From NCBI GenBank assembly GCA_037147175.1, contig JBAWVS010000002.1, positions 45,293-109,292 on the forward strand: a stretch of DNA of 64,000 bases. The letters run 5' to 3'. The stretch is from a bacterium (GTDB lineage Bacteria; Cyanobacteriota; Vampirovibrionia; Gastranaerophilales; UBA9971). A program made the translations under genes and the position numbers. Positions 1 through 6,764 of the stretch are shown piece by piece. The notes below the pieces were generated by a model. The model did no database searches and was not told the DNA's origin. It worked only from the letters and a program-made list of their open reading frames with translations. Numbering within the stretch: the stretch's first letter is position 1; each line of letters begins with the position of its first letter.

Positions 1-101
1 TTAAAAATCATGAAGAAATTGCACAACAAATTATGCTAAATTACTGTAAAGAATGTGATGAAATAATAAATGCTTCCTGCAAAGTTCGAGGAGTTTTTTA
101 A
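1..101 (+). CDS. C-terminal end of an unidentified protein (cut by window edge)
   Basis: An open frame enters from the left edge and ends with TAA at 99-101. It gives about 32 residues, including a Cys-rich stretch (NYCKECDEI, then ASCKV). It stops three bases before the start of the SPOR-domain gene, so the two are probably co-transcribed. Too little is visible to name a family. It could also be a chance open frame, but the tight spacing to the next start supports a real gene end. Confidence 0.45.
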   Translation, partial: KNHEEIAQQIMLNYCKECDEIINASCKVRGVF

Positions 102-104
102 AAC

Positions 105-887
105 ATGAACACTAAACAAATTGATAAAAGATCAAAGAGCAAAGATAATTTGCAAAATAAAAACAATTTAAAACCTTTAATTTTTACATTTTTAGGAACT
201 TTTATAGTTTTCTTTTTTGCCTTTACTGTATTATTGCCAATTTTAACCCCTCAAGTTAATATCCCTGCGCTTACAGATGAACATTCGATGGATTCAGTAA
301 CAAGCAATGATTTTAAAGGAAGGATTGATCCCCGCCTTAGTTCTATTGAACAGGAAGAAGATGCAGCTCCTCCAAAATTAAAAATGGAAATTCCTGCTAA
401 AGATCAGAAAGCTCAGGACCAGCAAACTTCTTCTGCTCAACAAAATGTTGTTGATGAAGACTCTGTAATAGATGATCCGCAGGAACCGCAGGACTCTATT
501 CCTGCTGAAGCAAATAATCCTGATTATAATGTTCCCGATAATTATACAAAAGCTCTCCCACCTCAAAAAACACCTAATAAAGTTGTAAAATCTGCGGCTA
601 TAGCAAATATTCCGCCAAGACCACAACCTTCTCAACAATATGCAGGGGAAACGGCAAAACCTGTAACCATGTCCAAAGTCGTCTTAGGAAGCTACGCCAC
701 TCCTATGCAAGCAAGACTTGTTTCTGATACTTTAATTGAAATGGATTTAAACGTTGCACCGTTTATTAAGGAAAAAAACGGCAGGTACGTGCTTCAGGTA
801 GGATCTTTTTCGGACCCTGCAAAAGCTGAAAGTCTTATTCAGGAACTTAAAAGCAAGGGATTTGATGCCAGAGCCGTTAACGAATAA
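105..887 (+). CDS. SPOR-domain membrane protein
   Basis: 260 residues. A basic N-terminus is followed by one membrane segment (about residues 25-48), a long low-complexity linker rich in Pro, Gln, Asp and Glu (about 60-180), and a C-terminal SPOR domain (about 185-260) with the VVLGSYATPMQA and YVLQVGSFSDPAKAE repeats. SPOR domains bind glycan strands lacking stem peptides and usually sit in the periplasm at division sites; this bitopic layout matches DedD/FtsN-like proteins. The specific role in septation is inferred. The ATG lies a few bases after the previous stop. A small membrane protein follows 11 bases downstream. Confidence 0.8.
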   Translation: MNTKQIDKRSKSKDNLQNKNNLKPLIFTFLGTFIVFFFAFTVLLPILTPQVNIPALTDEHSMDSVTSNDFKGRIDPRLSSIEQEEDAAPPKLKMEIPAKDQKAQDQQTSSAQQNVVDEDSVIDDPQEPQDSIPAEANNPDYNVPDNYTKALPPQKTPNKVVKSAAIANIPPRPQPSQQYAGETAKPVTMSKVVLGSYATPMQARLVSDTLIEMDLNVAPFIKEKNGRYVLQVGSFSDPAKAESLIQELKSKGFDARAVNE

Positions 888-898
888 AGTGTTTTTTT

Positions 899-1174
899 AT
901 GACCAATTTGATTTTAATGATAATTATTATAGTGGTAGGCAGTTATTATAAAAACAAATACAATAAAGAATATGCTTTACCAATTGTAGAAGAAAATGCC
1001 GACCTTTCTTTTATCAGTAAAGCCAGCATTATTATGCTATTAATAGCAGGCATTTTTGCTTTTATAAGTCCAAAAGTAACTTTTTTAATTCTGATATTAT
1101 TAATTCCTTTTGTTTTATATCTCAATTTAAAAACGACTTGGCTTGCTTTTATCAGAAAAAATAATAAACAATAA
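899..1174 (+). CDS. Small membrane protein, unknown function
   Basis: 91 residues, family not recognised. A hydrophobic segment occupies residues 3-15, and a longer hydrophobic stretch covers about 42-75, probably two closely spaced helices. The tail is basic (RKNNKQ). It follows the SPOR gene by 11 bases on the same strand and ends 7 bases before the convergent ispE stop, so it is probably the last gene of the SPOR transcript. No clear Shine-Dalgarno sequence precedes the ATG; translational coupling with the upstream gene is possible. Confidence 0.55.
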   Translation: MTNLILMIIIIVVGSYYKNKYNKEYALPIVEENADLSFISKASIIMLLIAGIFAFISPKVTFLILILLIPFVLYLNLKTTWLAFIRKNNKQ

Positions 1175-1181
1175 GGGCATT

Positions 1182-2543
1182 TTACTTATTATCGAGGAGT
1201 CCGAAATTAATTGATTTTGTTTTAAAGCACTTCCAGCCAGCTTTAGCATCAGATAAATCAATTTCTCCTTCGTAAATGCCGAAAACAGAAGGTCCGCTTC
1301 CTGACATCAGGCTATTTTTGCAACCTTTTTGAGTCAAATAATCTTTAATTTCTTTAATCTCGGCATAATCCGGCAAAATAGCTTCTTCAATGTGGTTTTT
1401 TAAAAGCAGGGCAATTTTATTTGAATTATTTTCACAAATAGCCGATTTCATTTTTTCAAGTCCTTTGATTCCAGGTTTTTGAGGAAGCGCGGCATATTTT
1501 GTATAGGCTTCTTTGGCCGAAATAAAAAGATTTTTTGGTTTTATTATTGCGATATTCAAATCAGGTGTTGAAATTTTTGATAAAAGTTCTCCTCTTGAAG
1601 TTGCAACTTGTGTTCCTCCTTCAAGACAAAAATTAATATCGGAACCCATTTGAGAAGCAAGGTTGTGAATTTCTGAAGCGTTTAAAATATTATCAAAAAG
1701 CCGGTTTAATCCCCATAAAGTGCCTGCCGCATTTGAACTTCCTCCGGCTAGGCCTGCCGCTACAGGAATATTTTTTTCTATATGAATCTTGACTTTATAA
1801 CCGTTTAAATCAGCTTTTTGTAAAAATAATTCCGCAGCCTTATAAACCAAATTATTATTATCGTAAGGTATCAAGTCGGAATTTCCGGATAATTCAATGA
1901 CGTTTTGAGGAGGGTTTAAATTTTTATTATTAGCTGATATAATATGTTTAGAAATCGTCGATGACCCTGCCCTTGTTCCGGCAGGTAAAGCATCGACGAT
2001 TTTGGTTTCATAATTTAAATTGTAAAATAAATGTCCAAATGTGTTTTTGGCTATATTAACAATAACTGTTTTGTTTTCTCCATTCAGATTAATGGATGCC
2101 TTAATGTATCTGAAACCAACGATTCCATCAGTTCTGGTTTTCAGAGGCTGATGCAGTTCACTTACTTCGCCTTTTTCAATTATTTCTTTTAATTTCGGTA
2201 AAATTTTTAACTTTGTTATATCAGCACTCGAGTTTATTACTTTTTTAATTCCTTTATTGCTGAATTGAATTTCTCCTAAATAAGAATGGGTTAATTTTTG
2301 TCCCTGTATATTTTTTTTATAATGATTTATCGAAGACTTTCTTAAAGATTTCAAATCATCTCCAAAATCGCCAAGTTCTTTGCCTGTGAGACAAATTGAT
2401 ACCTGCTCAACTTCTATAGTCAAATAATCATAGAGACTCACCGTCTGCATTATGCTCTGAATTTCATGAAAACCGTCTGCTCTTTTTTTGAGGATTTCAA
2501 GACTCAGATTTATTTTTGCAGGGGTTTTAACTTGAATTTTCAT
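1182..2543 (-). CDS. ispE: 4-diphosphocytidyl-2-C-methyl-D-erythritol kinase with large in-frame insert
   Basis: IspE phosphorylates CDP-methylerythritol at the 2-OH in the MEP isoprenoid pathway (GHMP kinase family). Seen: N-terminal TPAKINLSLEIL and DGFHEIQSIMQTVSLYD, the GHMP ATP loop PVAAGLAGGSSNAAGTLWG (residues 260-278), and C-terminal LMSGSGPSVFGIYEG. Length is 453 residues against a usual 280-310. About 165 extra residues (about 51-216) lie between the strand ending in VSI and the normal continuation IELSGNSDLIPYDNNNL. Without them the protein would be a normal-length IspE. Kinase motifs are intact, so activity may survive. The gene starts 3 bases after the rsmA stop, so the two form an operon. 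Confidence 0.93.
   Translation of the reverse strand: MKIQVKTPAKINLSLEILKKRADGFHEIQSIMQTVSLYDYLTIEVEQVSICLTGKELGDFGDDLKSLRKSSINHYKKNIQGQKLTHSYLGEIQFSNKGIKKVINSSADITKLKILPKLKEIIEKGEVSELHQPLKTRTDGIVGFRYIKASINLNGENKTVIVNIAKNTFGHLFYNLNYETKIVDALPAGTRAGSSTISKHIISANNKNLNPPQNVIELSGNSDLIPYDNNNLVYKAAELFLQKADLNGYKVKIHIEKNIPVAAGLAGGSSNAAGTLWGLNRLFDNILNASEIHNLASQMGSDINFCLEGGTQVATSRGELLSKISTPDLNIAIIKPKNLFISAKEAYTKYAALPQKPGIKGLEKMKSAICENNSNKIALLLKNHIEEAILPDYAEIKEIKDYLTQKGCKNSLMSGSGPSVFGIYEGEIDLSDAKAGWKCFKTKSINFGLLDNK
1896..2393 (-). other. In-frame domain insertion inside ispE (phage-type LPD3-like)
   Basis: Residues about 51-216 of IspE have no counterpart in the kinase fold. The block starts LTGKELGDFGDDLKSLRKSS and continues with SYLGEIQFSNKGIKKVINSS, KLKILPKLKEIIEKGE, RTDGIVGFRYIKASINLNG and HLFYNLN. 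From memory this order (GxELG.., LR..A..Y, LGxxxFSxKGxKK, LPxLxEIIExG, RxDGIxxFxY, FYxLN) is that of large polyvalent protein-associated domain 3 (LPD3) proteins of phages and mobile elements. The tail (ALPAGTRAGSSTIS) spans a palindrome. The frame is open throughout, and the short motif LTG/LSG occurs on both flanks. The family call is from recall and needs a profile search. Confidence 0.65.
1952..2002. repeat. Nested palindrome within the ispE insert
   Basis: The perfect 12-bp inverted repeat AAATCGTCGATG (1952-1963) / CATCGACGATTT (1991-2002) encloses a second perfect stem CCTGCC (1966-1971) / GGCAGG (1980-1985) around an 8-base loop. It encodes the KIVDALPAGTRAGSSTIS part of the insert. 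A two-tier hairpin of this quality is unexpected in coding DNA and suggests the end of a palindromic mobile unit. Confidence 0.8.
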
Positions 2544-2545
2544 AA

Positions 2546-3391
2546 TTACCTGTTTAATAACCGGTTAATACAATCTGTTAAAATTTTATATTCCTGCATT
2601 GAAAGAGTTTCTCCCCTTCTGTCAGGAATAATTCCGCTTTCTTCAAAGGCTTTTGAGAGAACTTCACCGGAAAATCCGCCCTGCAAAAGGGCATTTTTTA
2701 GGGTTTTTCTTCTTGTTCCAAAAGCTGCTTTAATTATTTTCCTGAAAAGTTTCGGATTTTCCAGATCGATAATAGGTTTTTGTCTTATTTTGAATTTTAT
2801 AAGTGCAGAATCTACTTTTGGAGCGGGATAAAAACTCTTTGAGGGAACTTTGCATATAAGTTCTGTTTCTGCCCAAAAATTTACAAGTATGGATAACAGT
2901 CCATAATCTTTTGAAGGGCTTTTTTCATTTGCTATAATTCTTCTTGCAACTTCATATTGAACCATTAAAATGATTTCTTTTATGCACTGCCTGTTTTTAT
3001 TGTTAAAATCATCAATTTCTCCCAGTAAATGCACTATAATAGGGCTTGTTATATAGTACGGAATATTTGCTATGATTTTAACGGGGCTTTCTATAAGTTT
3101 TGAAATGTCTGTTTTTAATATGTCTTGATGAATTAGTTCAATGTTTTTGCAGGGAAGTGCTTGTAAGACCTCAATTGCATTTTCGTCAAGCTCAATGGCT
3201 ATAACTTTTTTGGCAATTTCTGCAAGTTTTTCTGTTACAAAACCCGCCCCTGCTCCTATTTCAATAACTGTATCATCAGAATTTAAAGCGGCTTCATCAA
3301 TAATTTTTTGAATAATCTTTTCATTAACCAGAAAATTTTGCCCTAAACGCTTTTTTGTCTTAAATTGTTTTGCTCTTTGGATATAATTCAA
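2546..3391 (-). CDS. rsmA: 16S rRNA dimethyladenosine transferase (KsgA/RsmA)
   Basis: 281 residues, normal for the family. The enzyme dimethylates two adjacent adenosines in helix 45 of 16S rRNA during small-subunit maturation. Seen: KKRLGQNFL near the N-terminus, SAM-binding VIEIGAGAGFVTEKL, IELDENAI, and the catalytic NIPYYITSPI motif. The C-terminal small domain ends with RRGETLSMQEYKIL. The only in-frame start is TTG at 3391, matching the family N-terminus. It lies upstream of ispE with a 2-base gap, a common bacterial pairing. Confidence 0.95.
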   Translation of the reverse strand: MNYIQRAKQFKTKKRLGQNFLVNEKIIQKIIDEAALNSDDTVIEIGAGAGFVTEKLAEIAKKVIAIELDENAIEVLQALPCKNIELIHQDILKTDISKLIESPVKIIANIPYYITSPIIVHLLGEIDDFNNKNRQCIKEIILMVQYEVARRIIANEKSPSKDYGLLSILVNFWAETELICKVPSKSFYPAPKVDSALIKFKIRQKPIIDLENPKLFRKIIKAAFGTRRKTLKNALLQGGFSGEVLSKAFEESGIIPDRRGETLSMQEYKILTDCINRLLNR

Positions 3392-3492
3392 AATAATTAG
3401 CCTTATTTACTAAGAGTTTTATGTTTTATGATAATGTATTATTTAACAATAAAAATTAATCAAATAAAAGAAATCAATTAATAAAGGCAAAT

Positions 3493-4815
3493 ATGATTTA
3501 CGATAAATCCCAATTTACTGAATTATTTAAAAACGGCTGCAAGTCTAAAGAGAATTTCAGAATAGGTCTTGAGTTTGAAAAATTGGCGGTGGATTCTAAA
3601 AGTTACAGAGCTGTTCCATATTCAGGAGAAAAGGGAATTAACTGCTTTTTATCCGGTTATAAAGCTTTTAGCGAAATGGAAGAAGTTATTATAAACGATA
3701 ATCTGTTGGGATTAAAAGAGGAATTTGCGTATATATCTCTTGAACCGGGCTGTCAAACAGAAATAAGCACATATCCGTATAAAAAAATCTCGGAAATAGC
3801 TTCTAAAATTGAGGAATATAACCAAAAAACAGCTATTATCGGTGAAAAACTTGGTATTGATTGGATTGGATACGGAATTCAGCCTGTTTCCACCTTTGAT
3901 GATATAAAAATAATTCCCAAAAAACGCTATGAAATAATGACAGAGTATCTTCCTAAAAAAGGAGATAAGGCTCTTGTTATGATGAGGGAGACAGCTGGAA
4001 TCCAAACATCTATTGACTACGAATCAGAAGAAGATGCGGTAAATAAAATCAGAGTTTCTCTTGCAATTTCGCCAATAATTACTGCAATGTTCGCAAATTC
4101 CCCTATTAGAGGAGGAAAAGAAACAGGATATAAGTCTTATAGGGCTTCTGCATGGCTAAATACAGATAATGACAGATGCGGGCTTATAAGTAAAAAAATA
4201 TTTGAAAAAGATTTTTCTTTTGCTGATTACGCGGAATATCTTTTAGACGTACCTATGTTTTTTATAGAAAGAAATAACGCTATTATAAATGCTACACATC
4301 TTACTTTTAGGGAGTTTTACAATAACGGTCTTTCGGAATTTACTGCTAACATTGATGATTGGGATTTGCACATGTCAACAGTATTTCCTGATGTTAGATT
4401 GAAAAATTTTATTGAAATAAGAAATTGCGACTGTCAGAGAAAAGACATGATTTTTGCTCTTCCTGCTATGGTTAAAGGAATTTTGTATAACGAAACTGCT
4501 ATGTATCAGGCATGGGATTTAGTAAAAGATTTCAATTGGCATGAATTGGAAGAAATAAGGCATTCCGTACCAAAATTGGGTCTTAAAACTACAGTAAAAG
4601 GGATAAAAATTGCCGATTTGGCAAAAGAGTTAGTTAATATAGCGGAGTTTTCTCTTCTTTCTGATCCGGAAACCGCAGAGGAAACTGTTTATCTTGAAAA
4701 ATTAAAAGAATTAGTTGAACAAGAAAAAACTCCGGCCGATATAATTCTAAAAAACTGGAATTCAGGCTGGAATAAAAACATTGAAAAACTTATTGAATAT
4801 TCAAAATTAAATTAA
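3493..4815 (+). CDS. gshA: Glutamate-cysteine ligase (plant/cyanobacterial-type GCS2 family)
   Basis: 440 residues. It catalyses ATP-dependent gamma-glutamylcysteine formation, the first step of glutathione synthesis. Family features seen are IGLEFEKLAVD near the N-terminus, LGLKEEFAYISLEPGCQTEIS, MRETAGIQTSIDY, ANSPIRGGKETGYKSYRA and HLTFREFYNNG. This is the plant-like form also found in cyanobacteria and proteobacteria, not the E. coli GshA form. A Shine-Dalgarno-like AAAGG precedes the ATG by six bases. It is transcribed alone and ends before a long hairpin. No glutathione synthetase gene (gshB) is in this window. Confidence 0.88.
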   Translation: MIYDKSQFTELFKNGCKSKENFRIGLEFEKLAVDSKSYRAVPYSGEKGINCFLSGYKAFSEMEEVIINDNLLGLKEEFAYISLEPGCQTEISTYPYKKISEIASKIEEYNQKTAIIGEKLGIDWIGYGIQPVSTFDDIKIIPKKRYEIMTEYLPKKGDKALVMMRETAGIQTSIDYESEEDAVNKIRVSLAISPIITAMFANSPIRGGKETGYKSYRASAWLNTDNDRCGLISKKIFEKDFSFADYAEYLLDVPMFFIERNNAIINATHLTFREFYNNGLSEFTANIDDWDLHMSTVFPDVRLKNFIEIRNCDCQRKDMIFALPAMVKGILYNETAMYQAWDLVKDFNWHELEEIRHSVPKLGLKTTVKGIKIADLAKELVNIAEFSLLSDPETAEETVYLEKLKELVEQEKTPADIILKNWNSGWNKNIEKLIEYSKLN

Positions 4816-4837
4816 AGAACTAAATAAATAAAAGCTT

Positions 4838-4873
4838 GGCTAAAACGATATAAACATTTATATCGTTTTAGCC
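4838..4873. terminator. Perfect 17-bp hairpin after gshA
   Basis: GGCTAAAACGATATAAA (4838-4854) pairs perfectly with TTTATATCGTTTTAGCC (4857-4873). It lies 22 bases after the gshA stop and between two convergent genes, so it may serve both strands. The downstream T-run is poor, so termination efficiency is uncertain. Confidence 0.6.
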
Positions 4874-4917
4874 ATTTTGTCAAAATCAACTCTTTCTATA
4901 AAAAACTTTTATAATAT

Positions 4918-5298
4918 TTAAGACAAAACTTTTTTTGATAATAATGATAATCTACTTGGTATCTTATTGATTTCATGGAGAATCATTTCAGGATATTTTT
5001 TGCTTAATCCTGTTAATAAGTCTAGCAAATTTTGTTCATTTTTTCTGTATTTCCCTCTGTTAGGGTACTCTAAAATCGTTCTAATTGCATTAAATGATTT
5101 TTCGGGACTTGTACAATATAGTTCTTGGGTGCGTTTTGTTTTTGGAGGACATTTAGTTACAATTTCAAAAAAGTCTTTTTCTAAATTTTTTATTACTGGC
5201 GATTGACTATCAACCCATGTAAAAGAATGTTGTAAAAGTCGGGGGGGGGGAGATTTAATGTTTTTGTACATACCCTTTACGGCTTCTAGAATTGTCAT
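4918..5298 (-). CDS. Hypothetical protein with homopolymeric C tract near its start
   Basis: 126 residues, family not recognised. The N-terminus is MTILEAVKGMYKNIK, then SPPPR, encoded by ten consecutive C residues. The rest is mixed charged sequence with CPPKTKRTQELYC in the middle and a Leu/Ser/Lys-rich end (RLSLLSKKVLS). There is no signal peptide or membrane segment. A Shine-Dalgarno AAAGGA lies about 8 bases before the ATG. In the present state the frame is open. An 11th C would bring TGA about a dozen codons after the tract, and a 9-C allele would bring TAA soon after. This is the layout of a phase-variable gene. Confidence 0.65.
   Translation of the reverse strand: MTILEAVKGMYKNIKSPPPRLLQHSFTWVDSQSPVIKNLEKDFFEIVTKCPPKTKRTQELYCTSPEKSFNAIRTILEYPNRGKYRKNEQNLLDLLTGLSKKYPEMILHEINKIPSRLSLLSKKVLS
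5241..5250. repeat. G(10)/C(10) homopolymer in codons 17-20
   Basis: Ten G residues on the plus strand (ten C in the sense strand of the 4918-5298 gene). It is the longest G/C homopolymer noticed in an otherwise AT-rich window. Tracts of this length are prone to slipped-strand mispairing and also to sequencing error. Confidence 0.85.
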
Positions 5299-5420
5299 TT
5301 GGTTTTCCTTTCTTTAATTTATTGATTTTTTTGTTATCTAAATATAGAAAGTATCTCCAAGGAAAAAATTGCTAATAAAATTCAAAAATTTTTAAATTAT
5401 TTATTAAAATATAGGGCATA

Positions 5421-5460
5421 TAAAATAATGGTAGAAAATTTTTATTCTACCATTATTTTA
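5421..5460 (-). terminator. 16-bp hairpin downstream of metX
   Basis: TAAAATAATGGTAGAA (5421-5436) pairs perfectly with TTCTACCATTATTTTA (5445-5460) around an 8-base loop. It lies 65 bases past the metX stop and upstream of the 4918-5298 gene. It is probably the metX terminator. Confidence 0.6.
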
Positions 5461-5525
5461 TATTTCTTAATATAAATTTACATAAATTTCATGCTTTGAG
5501 TATCAGGGTTTATAAAATAGCCGTT

Positions 5526-6653
5526 TTAAGCATTAACACCTTTAAGGAAGTTTTTCAAAATCTTTGTCTGGTCTTCAACTTCCAAAAGAAAGGAGTCATG
5601 TCCGTAAGGTGAATCAATATTGCAGTAAGTGATTTCTTTTTCAAGGCTCATGAGAGTCCTTGCAGTGTTTTTAAGCTCTTCCGGAGGGAAAAGCCAATCC
5701 GTAGAAAAGGTAATAAATAAAAATTTGGACTTGCTGTCCTTAAAGGCATGTGCAAGTGAGCCGTATTTTTGGTGAAGATCAAAATAATCCATAGCTTTTG
5801 TTATATATAAATAACTATTCGCGTCAAACCTGTCTACAAAGCTTTGTCCCTGATACCGCAGATAACTTTCCACCTGAAAATTAATATCAAAGTTGAAATC
5901 AGGCTTTAGTTTGTCCTGAAGCTTTCTGCCGAATTTTTGGTGCATAGATTCTTCGCTTAAGTAAGTAATATGTCCTATCATTCTGGCAAGAGCAAGACCT
6001 GTTGCAGGAGTTTCAGAATCATAATAATTGCCATTTTTCCAGTTAGGATCAGAAATTATTGCATTTCTGCCGACTTCGTTGAAAGCAATGTTTTGAGCTG
6101 ATAATCTGCTTGCAGAAGCTATTGCAACGCAAGATTTAACCATATTAGGATACTGAATAGCCCATTCTAAAGCTTGCATTCCTCCCATAGAGCCGCCCGC
6201 AACGTTCAAAAGTTTTTTTATTCCGAAAAAATCTATAAGTTTTTTTTGAACTTTAACCATATCTTCAACTGTTATTACAGGAAAGCTTGTCCCGTAAGGC
6301 TTACCTGTTTCAGGGTTTATAGAAGATGGACCTGTTGTGCCTTTGCAGCCTCCGAGAAAATTTGAAGAGATTATAAAATATTTGTTTGTATCAAAAGCTT
6401 TTTCAGGACCTATCATATTATCCCACCAGCCGGGTTTTTTGTCTTCCGATGAATGGTAGCCTGCCGCATGTGCATCTCCTGAAAGTGCATGCAAGACGAG
6501 GATAGCGTTGCTTTTGTCTTCGTTAAGTTCGCCATAAGTTTCATAAGCAACAGTAATCGGACCAAAATCCAGACCGTTTTCAAGATTTATTTTTTCATCA
6601 AACGAAAAATATTTTGTTTCAACTATTCCAACTGAATTATTCAAACCAATCAT
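5526..6653 (-). CDS. metX: Homoserine O-acetyltransferase
   Basis: An alpha/beta-hydrolase-fold enzyme that transfers an acetyl group from acetyl-CoA to homoserine in methionine synthesis. Seen: VGIVETKYFSFDE at the N-terminus, the nucleophile elbow GGSMGGMQALEWAIQYP, FSTDWLFPPEE (Asp) and YGHDSFLLE (His) completing the triad, and NFLGGCKGTTGPSSINPETG. The frame extends 12 codons further to an ATG at 6689, but family members begin near this internal ATG, so 6653 (about 375 residues) is preferred; the start is not certain. Discrimination from the succinyltransferase activity of some MetX proteins cannot be made by eye. No metY or metZ lies beside it. Confidence 0.9.
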   Translation of the reverse strand: MIGLNNSVGIVETKYFSFDEKINLENGLDFGPITVAYETYGELNEDKSNAILVLHALSGDAHAAGYHSSEDKKPGWWDNMIGPEKAFDTNKYFIISSNFLGGCKGTTGPSSINPETGKPYGTSFPVITVEDMVKVQKKLIDFFGIKKLLNVAGGSMGGMQALEWAIQYPNMVKSCVAIASASRLSAQNIAFNEVGRNAIISDPNWKNGNYYDSETPATGLALARMIGHITYLSEESMHQKFGRKLQDKLKPDFNFDINFQVESYLRYQGQSFVDRFDANSYLYITKAMDYFDLHQKYGSLAHAFKDSKSKFLFITFSTDWLFPPEELKNTARTLMSLEKEITYCNIDSPYGHDSFLLEVEDQTKILKNFLKGVNA

Positions 6654-6764
6654 TTCTTCTTTTTTATTTACCTCAAAACAAATAAACAATTCATGTTAAT
6701 TAATTTTTATGATATTAATTTTTTCATGCTTTATAAAATAAATCAAAAAAAGGATAAATAAATT

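Noticed and set aside
1182-2543. Intein in ispE
   Set aside because: No Cys/Ser at the N-splice junction, no terminal His-Asn, and no splicing-block or homing-endonuclease motifs in the insert.
2466-2831. Plus-strand open frame across the ispE/rsmA junction
   Set aside because: It runs antisense to two well-supported genes and has no family features or ribosome-binding site.
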